From assembly GCA_003833075.1 (NCBI GenBank), contig RIAY01000019.1, forward strand, positions 1-43,256: a DNA stretch of 43,256 bases, given 5' to 3'. The DNA is from Muribaculaceae bacterium Isolate-036 (Harlan). GTDB taxonomy: Bacteria; Bacteroidota; Bacteroidia; Bacteroidales; Muribaculaceae. Made by a program: the position numbers and the translations under genes. The notes under the pieces are model-generated. The model searched no databases and had not been told where the DNA came from. It worked only from the letters and a program-made list of their open reading frames with translations. Positions 16,831-24,437 of the stretch are shown here, one piece after another (position 1 is the first letter of the stretch; each line of letters starts with the position of its first letter).

Positions 16831-17883
16831 TTAACGCAATATCAGCATCGCATCGCCATAAGCGCCAAAACGATACTTTTCTTTCACCGCCACATCATAT
16901 GCCTTCATTACAGTCTCATATCCGCCGAACGCGGCAACCATCATCAGCATTGTGCTGAGAGGCATATGAAAATTTGAAATCAGCGAATTGCACACCGTGA
17001 AGTCATAAGGGGGGAAGATAAACTTGTTTGTCCAGCCGCTGTAAGTCATCAGGCGTCCGTTCATGCACACTGCAGTCGCAAGCGCACGCAGCACGCTCGT
17101 TCCTACCGCACACACATTGTGTCCGTTGTCTTTTGCCACATTCACGATATCCACCAGCTTTTCATCCACCATCGTGTCCTCGCTGTCCATACGATGCTTT
17201 GTCAGATCCTCCACATCTATCTCCTTGAAATTGCCCCGACCGGAATGCAGAGTCAGAAATCCTCTTTCCACTCCCTTTATTTCAAGACGCTTGAGAAGTT
17301 CACGACTGAAATGCAGACCGGCGGCAGGCGCCATGACCGCACCCTCTTTTTCCGCATATATGCACTGATACCTCTCGGCATCCTCCGGTTCAGCCTTACG
17401 CTTGATATATTCCGGCAGTGGTGTCTCTCCCAAAGCATAGAGCGCCTCCTTGAATTCATCGTGGGGTCCATCATAAAGGAAACGCAACGTGCGTCCGCGT
17501 GATGTCGTGTTGTCTATCACCTCGGCAACCATCGAATCATCATCACCGAAATAGAGTTTGTTGCCTATCCTTATTTTTCTTGCCGGTTCAACAAGCACGT
17601 CCCAGAGTTTATTCTCGGCATTGAGTTCACGAAGCAGAAACACCTCAATACACGCCCCGGTCTTCTCCTTGTTGCCATAAAGGCGTGCTGGAAAAACCTT
17701 CGTATCATTGAAGATCATCACATCGCCTTCATCGAAATAATTGATCAGTTCCTTGAAAATATGATGCGTGATTTCACCGGTTTTGGAATTGACCACCATC
17801 ATTCTGCACTCATCCCTGTTTTCCGCGGGGTATTGTGCGATCAACTCTTCGGGGAGTTTAAACTTGAATTGTGAAAGTTTCAT
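16831..17883 (-). CDS. queA: S-adenosylmethionine:tRNA ribosyltransferase-isomerase
   Basis: A 350-residue cytosolic enzyme of queuosine biosynthesis; it transfers the ribosyl moiety of SAM to preQ1 in tRNA to give epoxyqueuosine. Family hallmarks are the N-terminus [52 protein letters not shown] and the C-terminal [12 protein letters not shown]. The length matches E. coli QueA (356). A GTG at 17910 would extend the protein, but ATG 17883 fits the family. It lies 46 nt after truB as the last gene of the ftsX-DUF3098-uppP-truB-queA unit. No preQ1 biosynthesis gene is nearby. Confidence 0.96.
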   Translation of the reverse strand: MKLSQFKFKLPEELIAQYPAENRDECRMMVVNSKTGEITHHIFKELINYFDEGDVMIFNDTKVFPARLYGNKEKTGACIEVFLLRELNAENKLWDVLVEPARKIRIGNKLYFGDDDSMVAEVIDNTTSRGRTLRFLYDGPHDEFKEALYALGETPLPEYIKRKAEPEDAERYQCIYAEKEGAVMAPAAGLHFSRELLKRLEIKGVERGFLTLHSGRGNFKEIDVEDLTKHRMDSEDTMVDEKLVDIVNVAKDNGHNVCAVGTSVLRALATAVCMNGRLMTYSGWTNKFIFPPYDFTVCNSLISNFHMPLSTMLMMVAAFGGYETVMKAYDVAVKEKYRFGAYGDAMLILR

Positions 17884-17929
17884 AATCAGGTTTGTTTCTT
17901 CTGCCGACACGTCGGCGGGTTATATCCAT

Positions 17930-18679
17930 CTATTCCGTCACCTCTGACAACGAAGCGACTTCATTGTTAATTTTATAATCATCAGGGAAAGTGAGCGGAC
18001 CATTGGCTATCACCTCCACAGCTTTGTCAATCGTGAGGCAGTCTTCAATCTTCACATCTCCCACACGCGTTCTGCGCAGACCGGTGAGATGAGCGCCCGA
18101 TGACAAAGCCTCACCTATATCGCGCGCAAGAGCCCGGATATAAGTGCCTTTGCTGCATACAACACGTATTGTAAGAACCCTGCCCTCAAACGACAAGACT
18201 TCTATCTCCTTTATCTCCAACGGTTTTGCCTTGAGTTCAACCTCTTTCCCTTTTCGAGCGAGATTATATGCCCTTTTACCATCAACCTTCACCGCTGAGA
18301 AAACAGGAGGAACCTGCATCACTCTCCCGATAAAACGGGGAAGGACCTCATGCACCGATTCGATTGTTATATGCTCCCACGGAAAAGTACCGTCGACTTC
18401 CGTCTCAAGATCAAAACTCGGAGTCGTGGCACCGAGAGTTATTTCCGCTATATATTCCTTTGAACCGTTCTGCAAGGTCTCGATCTCTCTTGTGGCACGC
18501 CCTGTACATACAATCAGCACACCTGTGGCGAGCGGATCAAGCGTGCCGGCGTGACCGACCTTGAATTTCTTTACCCTCAGCCTTCGCTGTATCGCGCCTC
18601 TGAGACGTTTCACAGCATCAAAAGATGTCCACCCCAACGGTTTGTCTATCCCTATTATTTCTCCGCTTATAAAATCCAT
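17930..18679 (-). CDS. truB: tRNA pseudouridine(55) synthase
   Basis: A 249-residue enzyme that makes pseudouridine 55 in the T-loop of tRNAs. The catalytic motif GHAGTLDPLATG contains the nucleophile D48. The N-terminus GEIIGIDKPLGWTSFDAV and the later SKGTYIRALARDIGEAL are family-typical. I chose ATG 18679, which shares one base with the uppP stop (TAATG), a sign of translational coupling. An upstream start at 18733 would lie inside uppP and adds unrelated residues. Confidence 0.96.
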   Translation of the reverse strand: MDFISGEIIGIDKPLGWTSFDAVKRLRGAIQRRLRVKKFKVGHAGTLDPLATGVLIVCTGRATREIETLQNGSKEYIAEITLGATTPSFDLETEVDGTFPWEHITIESVHEVLPRFIGRVMQVPPVFSAVKVDGKRAYNLARKGKEVELKAKPLEIKEIEVLSFEGRVLTIRVVCSKGTYIRALARDIGEALSSGAHLTGLRRTRVGDVKIEDCLTIDKAVEVIANGPLTFPDDYKINNEVASLSEVTE

Positions 18680-19494
18680 TATTGCCAAAGCATACAAATT
18701 ATACCCATAACAAGGCAATATAAGGCAAACCACACGAGTTTGCCCCGCTTCACAATCTCAATCATCCATTTGCAGGCGCAGCATCCTACCACAAATGCAG
18801 CGACAAAGCCTACAATAAGAGCAAGACCGCCCACCTCGGTTGCTTGCGCCGCATGATCCGGACTCAATATATCCTTAACATCAAGTAGCGCTTCACCAAG
18901 AATAGGTATGATTACCATCAGAAATGAGAACTGAGCCATCTGGTCGCGTCTGTCGCCGAGCATTATACCTGTGGCAATCGTGGTGCCGGAACGGCTCAGA
19001 CCGGGCAAAACGGCTACAGCCTGCGCGCATCCTATAATGAATGCGTCGCTCCATGATATGTCCCGTCCTCTTCCCACCGGAACGATCCTATCGGAATAAT
19101 GGGCAAATGTCAGAAGAGCGGCTGTGACACAAAGACACACACCGACTATGAAAAGTCCGCTGCCGAAAAACTGTTCGACCCAATCCTTGAAGAAAAAGCC
19201 AACCACTGCTATAGGAATGCAAGACACAAGAATCTTGCATACATAATAGAAATCATAGTCACGCCTGAATGTGAAGAAACTCACACATAGCCTGGAAAAC
19301 ATCGGCCAAAGAATGACGAGTGTCGAACATACTGTCGCGGCATGCAATATTATGTCGAACTGCAATGTTTCATCAGATGGAAGATCTATGCCAAGTATCT
19401 CCCTGAATATCTCAAGGTGTCCGCTGGAACTGACCGGAAGATATTCAGCCAACCCCTGCACAATGCCCAGAATAAGGGCGTCAAGCCATTCCAT
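18679..19494 (-). CDS. uppP: Undecaprenyl-diphosphate phosphatase
   Basis: A 271-residue polytopic membrane enzyme of the BacA/UppP family. It recycles undecaprenyl diphosphate to the monophosphate lipid carrier used in peptidoglycan and polysaccharide synthesis, and confers bacitracin tolerance. The first active-site motif is GLAEYLPVSSSGHL (14-27, with E17 and S22-S24) and the second is PGLSRSG (164-170, with R168). About eight membrane segments are evident. It overlaps truB by one base. Confidence 0.96.
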   Translation of the reverse strand: MEWLDALILGIVQGLAEYLPVSSSGHLEIFREILGIDLPSDETLQFDIILHAATVCSTLVILWPMFSRLCVSFFTFRRDYDFYYVCKILVSCIPIAVVGFFFKDWVEQFFGSGLFIVGVCLCVTAALLTFAHYSDRIVPVGRGRDISWSDAFIIGCAQAVAVLPGLSRSGTTIATGIMLGDRRDQMAQFSFLMVIIPILGEALLDVKDILSPDHAAQATEVGGLALIVGFVAAFVVGCCACKWMIEIVKRGKLVWFALYCLVMGIICMLWQ

Positions 19495-19544
19495 TCTTTA
19501 TATTTCGTAAAAAGTTTAAAAAGTTTAAACAGCCTATAAAATTC

Positions 19545-19835
19545 TCATTTCTTCATTGATTTCGGGATCCAGACAATAGAGATTGCCATGAGAAGAAAGC
19601 CGAGAAAGGCAAGAAGCGGTCCCACGACAATCCTGCGCGTGCTGAAGACCTCCGGATTGAAATCAGTTCCGTTTGTGCCGCCTCCGCTCATGAGCAGAAA
19701 GCCAATTATTATCAATGCGAGACATCCGCCCATCATCCAGAAATTTATCTTCGAAAAAGGGCGCTGTCCGGCTGTGACCTTATCCAGTCCGTCCTTGGAG
19801 ACGGTGCTGTCTGACTTGTTATTCAGTTTTGTCAT
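19545..19835 (-). CDS. DUF3098 small membrane protein
   Basis: A 96-residue protein of DUF3098, a Bacteroidetes family of unknown function. The N-terminus is polar, then two membrane helices (about 31-48 and 70-90) flank a glycine-rich loop (MSGGGTNGTDFNPEVFSTRRIVVGP), the family signature. An earlier start at 19898 would overlap ftsX and adds unrelated residues, so I use ATG 19835. Its fixed place between ftsX and uppP suggests an envelope or cell-division role; this is inference. Confidence 0.86.
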   Translation of the reverse strand: MTKLNNKSDSTVSKDGLDKVTAGQRPFSKINFWMMGGCLALIIIGFLLMSGGGTNGTDFNPEVFSTRRIVVGPLLAFLGFLLMAISIVWIPKSMKK

Positions 19836-19881
19836 AAGTTTTATTTCCTGTATTTTTATACTCCCAGAGCATAATATCCGA

Positions 19882-20757
19882 TCATCGGAACAGCTCATCG
19901 TAATCTTTTCTCAGATATTTCGCCGTTGCTATCCATGCTGTCAGCGCACAAAGCACAACGCCGACAAACATCATGCCTCCTGCTATACACCCGAACACGG
20001 GCCAGCTTATGTAGGAATTTATATTGCCGATTCCGGCATAGGGCGCACACGCCATCGCAACGGCAAGAAACAATGAGGCAAGCATTCCAGCTATCAGACC
20101 GCTCAATGCGTTGTTTGACACCACCGGTCTCGATATAAATCCGTTGGTGGCGCCGACAAGCTGCATTGTGTGAATAGTAAACCGTCTTGAATATATGGTA
20201 AGCTGCACGGTATTGTTGATCAGTACGAAAGAAATGACAAGCATCACAATTGCCACCACTCCGAGCACCAGCGTCATTCCGGCAATATTGGAATTCATAG
20301 CTTCCACCATCTCCGATTCAGGTGCATCAACGCTCTCCACTCCCGGAATAGCCGATACCTGATTCTTTACAGCCTCGATTTTTTCCACACTGTTCCAATC
20401 TGCCTTCAATGTGAAAGAGACTTCCGGAGTCAACGGATTCACGCCATAAAGCTCGGCAAGATCCTCGCCTGTCTCATCCGCCCAGTTCTTCAATGCCTGC
20501 TCCTTGGATATCACCACGACCCTTTTCGAGAAGGGGGCGCTGCTTATCCGCCTACCGATTTCGTTTGCCTGCGCATTACCGATGGAGTCGGACATCACCG
20601 CACTCAGTTCAACACGCTCGCGGAGCCGGCGTGTCTCGTTGTCGGCACACACCCATACCATAGCGATGATTCCCACGAGCAAAAGCACGAGGGTCACACT
20701 CACTATCGTGGTAAGATGTGATGCCCAAAATGAGATTTTTACTTCTTTATTTTCCAT
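19882..20757 (-). CDS. ftsX: Cell-division ABC-transporter permease FtsX
   Basis: A 291-residue inner-membrane protein of the FtsX family. With the ATPase FtsE it controls peptidoglycan hydrolases at the septum. The first helix is at about 15-37, a periplasmic domain spans about 40-155, and three more helices lie at about 158-182, 210-240 and 255-280. The cytoplasmic-side segment SRRFTIHTMQLVGATNGFI is the family signature. ftsE is not adjacent. It heads the five-gene minus-strand unit, and its -7 box ends only 8 nt before the ATG. Confidence 0.93.
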   Translation of the reverse strand: MENKEVKISFWASHLTTIVSVTLVLLLVGIIAMVWVCADNETRRLRERVELSAVMSDSIGNAQANEIGRRISSAPFSKRVVVISKEQALKNWADETGEDLAELYGVNPLTPEVSFTLKADWNSVEKIEAVKNQVSAIPGVESVDAPESEMVEAMNSNIAGMTLVLGVVAIVMLVISFVLINNTVQLTIYSRRFTIHTMQLVGATNGFISRPVVSNNALSGLIAGMLASLFLAVAMACAPYAGIGNINSYISWPVFGCIAGGMMFVGVVLCALTAWIATAKYLRKDYDELFR

Positions 20758-20765
20758 TCAATCTG

Positions 20766-20797
20766 CAAAGATAATAAATAAAGTACCCTGTTGTCAA
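20766..20797 (-). promoter_or_regulatory. Promoter of the ftsX operon
   Basis: On the minus strand TTGAC (20797-20793) and TATCTTTG (20773-20766) form a -33/-7 pair. The -7 box ends 8 nt before the ATG, so the mRNA leader would be at most a few nucleotides. Confidence 0.6.
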
Positions 20798-20851
20798 GAA
20801 TTTACTCTTTTTTTTAACAACAAAACAGCCAAATTTCTCATAAAAATTGAG

Positions 20852-20859
20852 TAATTTTG
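20852..20859 (+). promoter_or_regulatory. -7 element for the mtaB-GT2-surE operon
   Basis: TAATTTTG ends 5 nt before the mtaB ATG (20865), which predicts a leaderless or near-leaderless mRNA. The -33 region is weak. Confidence 0.55.
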
Positions 20860-20864
20860 CAATT

Positions 20865-22184
20865 ATGGTTGAAAAGAATCTAAAAGCAGCATTCCATACA
20901 CTCGGATGCAAACTGAATTTTTCTGAGACATCCGCCATCGGCAAAGTACTGTCCGAGAGGGGGGTCACGAGAGCGGCACGCGGTGATTCTCCCGATATCA
21001 TCGTGGTGAACACGTGCTCTGTCACCGAGACAGCTGACAAGAAGGGGCGTCAGCTCATTCGGCGCCTTGCCGCGCGCTATCCGGAGGCGACAATGGTTGT
21101 GACTGGATGTTATGCCCAGCTGAAACCGGAAGAGGTGGCAGCTCTTGAAGGTGTGGATATTGTGCTTGGTTCAAATGAAAAGCTGAAAGCCGCGGAATAT
21201 ATCGACAAATGGCTCGATTCCCGAAGCAAACAGGTCGATGTGACTCCTTTCCGTGAAATCGATGGGTTCATACCATCATGCGAAAGAGGAGACCGCACCA
21301 GATACTTTCTAAAGGTGCAGGACGGATGCGACTATTTCTGCACATACTGCACAATACCTTTTGCCCGTGGAAAATCAAGATCCGGCACAATCTCACAGCT
21401 TACTGAAATGGCTCGCGCCGCGGCCGACGAGGGTGGAAAAGAAATTGTGATAACCGGTGTCAATATAGGTGATTTCGGGAAAAATACAGGCGAGACTTTT
21501 TTCGATCTCATCAAAAGCCTTGACAAAGTCGAAGGTATCGAAAGATACCGCATTTCATCGATCGAACCGAATCTTCTTACCGAAGAAATAATCAGATGGG
21601 TTGCCAGAGAGTCACGCGCGTTCATGCCGCATTTCCACATTCCATTGCAGGCGGGATCCGATCTGGTACTGAAAAAAATGAACAGACATTACGACACTTC
21701 GCTTTTCGAATCGCGGATAACGATGATCAAGGATATGATTCCCGACGCATTCATCGGTGTGGATGTGATTGCCGGCGCACGGGGAGAGACCCACGAGGAA
21801 TGGGAGAAAGGGATTGCGTTCATCGAGTCGCTACCCATAACACGTCTTCATGTGTTTCCCTATTCCGAACGTCCCGGAACTGCCGCCCTCCTTCTCGGAG
21901 ATTCAGTACCTCCCTCCGAACGGCATCGCAGAGTGAACACACTTACCGCGATTTCAGACCGGAAATTCGAGGCGTTCTATAACGAACACATCGGAAGCGA
22001 GGCGGAAGTACTTTGGGAGCATCCTGTAAGAGGCGGGGAGGAAATGCACGGCTTCACCCGAAACTACATAAGGGTTACCGCTCCCTGCCGTCCGGAACTA
22101 ATAAACACGCTCTCAAGAGTGAGACTTACCGGGCACGACACTTCGGATCCGGATTCACTCAGGGCACAAATAATTCAGTCATGA
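20865..22184 (+). CDS. mtaB: tRNA N6-threonylcarbamoyladenosine methylthiotransferase
   Basis: A 439-residue radical-SAM methylthiotransferase that converts t6A37 to ms2t6A in ANN-decoding tRNAs. The N-terminal UPF0004 domain supplies three cluster cysteines: C15 (LGCKLN), C51 (NTCSVT) and C82 (GCYAQ). The radical-SAM motif CDYFCTYC has C155, C159 and C162. A TRAM-like region closes the protein. The HTLGCKLNFSET N-terminus favours MtaB (YqeV) over MiaB or RimO. An alternative TTG at 20847 lies upstream of the -7 box, so ATG 20865 is chosen. It overlaps the next gene by ATGA. Confidence 0.93.
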   Translation: MVEKNLKAAFHTLGCKLNFSETSAIGKVLSERGVTRAARGDSPDIIVVNTCSVTETADKKGRQLIRRLAARYPEATMVVTGCYAQLKPEEVAALEGVDIVLGSNEKLKAAEYIDKWLDSRSKQVDVTPFREIDGFIPSCERGDRTRYFLKVQDGCDYFCTYCTIPFARGKSRSGTISQLTEMARAAADEGGKEIVITGVNIGDFGKNTGETFFDLIKSLDKVEGIERYRISSIEPNLLTEEIIRWVARESRAFMPHFHIPLQAGSDLVLKKMNRHYDTSLFESRITMIKDMIPDAFIGVDVIAGARGETHEEWEKGIAFIESLPITRLHVFPYSERPGTAALLLGDSVPPSERHRRVNTLTAISDRKFEAFYNEHIGSEAEVLWEHPVRGGEEMHGFTRNYIRVTAPCRPELINTLSRVRLTGHDTSDPDSLRAQIIQS

Positions 22185-23206
22185 AAAAACTTGGTGTCAT
22201 AATTCTGAACTGGAATGGCGAGGAGCTTCTGAAAAAATTCATCCCGCAGGCATCCGAATATACAGTGTCGGATGAAGCGGATCTGATTGTGGCGGACAAC
22301 GGTTCTTCCGACAACTCTCTGGCATGGCTTGCGAAAAATCATCCGGAAGTAATGACAATCAGGCTCGACAAAAACTATGGCTTCTCGGAAGGATACAACC
22401 GTGCGATAAAAGATGCCGAATATGAATATATCGTTTTGCTGAATTCCGATGTTGAAGTGACACCGGACTGGTGGAAACCGATGCTGTCTTTCATGGAGAA
22501 GAATCCGGATGCGGGAGCCATACAACCCAAAATATTGTCTTTCGCCGAAAAAAACAGGTTTGAATATGCCGGTGCAGCAGGGGGATATCTTGATTCATTA
22601 GGATACCCTTACTGCCGTGGGCGACTTTTTGACTGCATTGAGGAAGACAACGGTCAATACGATGGTGCGCCTGCCGACATCTGCTGGGCTTCGGGGGCGT
22701 GCCTTATGACCCGCAGGGAATTATATCTGCGGCTCGGCGGTCTTGATGCCGGATTCTTTGCCCACATGGAAGAAATTGACCTGTGCTGCAGAATACTCAA
22801 TGCCGGCTATAGAGTCTGCGCTGTGACAGAATCATCCGTATATCATGTTGGCGGAGCATCGCTCGCCCAAGGGAATCCACGCAAGACTTACCTTAATTTC
22901 CGCAACAACCTTCTTCTCCTCCACAAGAATCTTCCGAAGAAAAAAGGGAAAAAGGTATTGTTGTTCAGACGCCTTGCAGACACTCTGGCATTCCTGATGT
23001 TTCTGGCAAAACTCGATTTTGCGAACGCGAAAGCCATAATTGACGCTCACCGCGATTTCCGCAAAATGAAAAAAATTTATAATGTCTTTCCGGAGAACGA
23101 TATACTGTCTGCCCAGCCGGGAGCAGACAAAAGCGCAATTGTAGAACGTTATATAAAGAGACACAAATCCATAAAAATAAATCCAAGAAAACAAGACATG
23201 ATATGA
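22181..23206 (+). CDS. Family 2 glycosyltransferase
   Basis: A 341-residue GT-A fold glycosyltransferase, rhamnosyltransferase-like in its motifs: VIILNWNG at the N-terminus, VADNGSSDNS, VLLNSDVEVTPDWW (the NSD metal/nucleotide site) and ASGACLMTRRELYLRLGGLDAGFFAHMEEIDLCCR. The C-terminus is basic with a hydrophobic stretch, so peripheral membrane association is possible. The sugar and acceptor are unknown. An open frame runs upstream to 22013, but ATG 22181, overlapping the mtaB stop, gives the correct N-terminus. It overlaps surE by ATGA. Confidence 0.9.
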   Translation: MKKLGVIILNWNGEELLKKFIPQASEYTVSDEADLIVADNGSSDNSLAWLAKNHPEVMTIRLDKNYGFSEGYNRAIKDAEYEYIVLLNSDVEVTPDWWKPMLSFMEKNPDAGAIQPKILSFAEKNRFEYAGAAGGYLDSLGYPYCRGRLFDCIEEDNGQYDGAPADICWASGACLMTRRELYLRLGGLDAGFFAHMEEIDLCCRILNAGYRVCAVTESSVYHVGGASLAQGNPRKTYLNFRNNLLLLHKNLPKKKGKKVLLFRRLADTLAFLMFLAKLDFANAKAIIDAHRDFRKMKKIYNVFPENDILSAQPGADKSAIVERYIKRHKSIKINPRKQDMI

Positions 23207-23982
23207 GACCATTAATATTAGTAAGCAACGACGACAGCTACAGTGCCAAAGGTGTACACTGCCTTATAGACCGCCTTATTCCATTCGGAGATGTAGTGGC
23301 AGTATGCCCTGACGCTCCCCGTTCGGGACAATCCATGGCAATAACAGTCAACGATGCATTGAAACTCACGGAGCTTCCCGACTATAATGGCGCGAAAATG
23401 TATAAGGTAAGCGGCACACCCGTTGACTGTGTCAAACTTGCCATGCACCACATATTGCCGAGAAAGGCAGATCTCGTAGTGGCAGGTATCAACCACGGAT
23501 CAAACTCAGCGGTAAACGTTCTCTATTCCGGAACGATGGGGGCGGCGATGGAGGGCTGTGCATTCGGCATCCCTTCAATAGGTTTCTCACTCACCGACCA
23601 TTCGCATGATGCCGATTTCACACCTTGTTACAAAGCCATAGACCTGTTGGTGAAAGAGGTGCTCGAACATGGACTGCCCGAAGACATATGTCTTAACGTC
23701 AACGTACCCAATATCGGCAGCACACCCGTAGAGATGCGTCTTGCTGTCGCTTGTCGCGGAAGATGGAACGACGAATACCGTGAATACACCGATCCATACG
23801 GACACAAGTTCTACTGGCTTACCGGAGAATACATCAACGAGGAGCCTGAAAATGAAAAAACCGATGAATGGTGTCTTTCTCATGGCATAATATCCGTTGT
23901 GCCGGTTTGCATCGAGCGGACCGCACCCATCACTTCGGATATGGATTGGCTGAAAGACTTATCGGATAAATACAACGCATAA
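23203..23982 (+). CDS. surE: 5'/3'-nucleotidase SurE
   Basis: A 259-residue metal-dependent nucleoside monophosphate phosphatase. The metal site is visible as D10 and D11 (SNDDS), S41 (PRSGQS) and N97 (AGINHGSN). The usual NDDG is NDDS here. Also typical are VSGTPVDCVKLA and LYSGTMGAAMEG. It overlaps the glycosyltransferase by ATGA and ends the three-gene operon. Confidence 0.95.
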   Translation: MRPLILVSNDDSYSAKGVHCLIDRLIPFGDVVAVCPDAPRSGQSMAITVNDALKLTELPDYNGAKMYKVSGTPVDCVKLAMHHILPRKADLVVAGINHGSNSAVNVLYSGTMGAAMEGCAFGIPSIGFSLTDHSHDADFTPCYKAIDLLVKEVLEHGLPEDICLNVNVPNIGSTPVEMRLAVACRGRWNDEYREYTDPYGHKFYWLTGEYINEEPENEKTDEWCLSHGIISVVPVCIERTAPITSDMDWLKDLSDKYNA

Positions 23983-23991
23983 AACGGACCG

Positions 23992-24023
23992 AGGAAATAT
24001 AATGCATAAAATGTATATTTCCT
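23992..24023. other. AT-rich hairpin just after surE
   Basis: AGGAAATAT (23992-24000) pairs perfectly with ATATTTCCT (24015-24023). No T-run follows, so it is a poor terminator. It may protect the 3' end of the surE transcript. Confidence 0.3.
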
Positions 24024-24093
24024 GCAAACGTATTTTATATTTCAGCGTAAATTATTTTGATAATTTTAACATAAAATCACGTAAAAACCTTAA

Positions 24094-24129
24094 ATATGGG
24101 TAATTATTTTGCCCATATATTTTGTTTTT
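24094..24129 (+). terminator. Probable terminator of the mtaB-GT2-surE operon
   Basis: ATATGGG (24094-24100) pairs with CCCATAT (24112-24118), followed by a T-rich tail (24120-24129). The tail overlaps the -33 box of the next promoter, so the two transcripts are tightly packed. Confidence 0.5.
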
Positions 24130-24151
24130 ACTTTTTTAATTCGTAACTTTG
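24121..24151 (+). promoter_or_regulatory. Consensus promoter of the RNA candidate at 24158
   Basis: TTTG (24121-24124), exactly 19 nt, then TAACTTTG (24144-24151): among the best -33/-7 matches in the window. There is no start codon context or ORF of any size immediately downstream, so it drives a non-coding RNA or a long leader. Confidence 0.7.
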
Positions 24152-24157
24152 CAGACC

Positions 24158-24335
24158 AATAGTTTGATTAAGAAATGACAGCAAATCGCATATATCGTTT
24201 CATTGACAATTTATTGTTGCATTAGTAAAGTTATGGATTAATAGTTAAATTAGAATTAGGACCTACATTCGGCTTCGAAGGATTTCGAGGTCGTCTGGGA
24301 AAAACGGGAGTGTAGTGATATACCCCCGTTTTTTA
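24158..24335 (+). ncRNA. Structured RNA candidate of about 178 nt upstream of murF-alr
   Basis: It has its own consensus promoter and a terminator. The 3' half folds well. CTACATTC (24263-24270) can pair with GAGTGTAG (24308-24315; one G-U pair). This encloses a 10-bp hairpin, CGGCTTCGAA (24270-24279) with TTCGAGGTCG (24283-24292) around a short loop, with two wobble pairs. The terminator stem AAAACGGG (24301-24308) with CCCGTTTT (24325-24332) crosses the closing stem, so the two states would compete. The 5' half is AT-rich and unresolved. It may be a small RNA of 6S-like size or a cis-regulatory leader of murF-alr. I do not recognise a known family. Confidence 0.55.
24301..24335 (+). terminator. 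Intrinsic terminator of the RNA candidate
   Basis: AAAACGGG (24301-24308) and CCCGTTTT (24325-24332), running into a T-rich end (24329-24334). The loop holds the GAGTGTAG arm that can pair upstream instead. Confidence 0.65.
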
Positions 24336-24343
24336 TTTCTCAG

Positions 24344-24367
24344 TTTCCATGACACTTTCCATGACAC
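24344..24367 (+). repeat. Tandem 12-nt direct repeat before the murF-alr promoter
   Basis: TTTCCATGACAC occurs twice in perfect tandem (24344-24355, 24356-24367). It lies over the expected -33 region of the promoter at 24385-24392, so it may be a regulator-binding site. Confidence 0.45.
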
Positions 24368-24384
24368 TTTTCAGAAAAAAGTAT

Positions 24385-24392
24385 TATTTTTG
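24385..24392 (+). promoter_or_regulatory. -7 element for murF-alr
   Basis: TATTTTTG matches the -7 consensus. Transcription would start near 24398, giving a leader of about 40 nt. Confidence 0.5.
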
Positions 24393-24437
24393 CATTCTAA
24401 ATTTAGAACGTAATAACCCCTTTCCCCTCACCTATCA

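Noticed and set aside
22013..22180. Upstream extension of the GT2 glycosyltransferase
   Set aside because: It lies inside mtaB. The ATG overlapping the mtaB stop gives the conserved VIILNWNG start.
24158..24335. SRP RNA, RNase P RNA or tmRNA
   Set aside because: The conserved SRP tetraloop helix, the RNase P core and the tmRNA tRNA-like ends are not visible, and the size does not fit RNase P or tmRNA.
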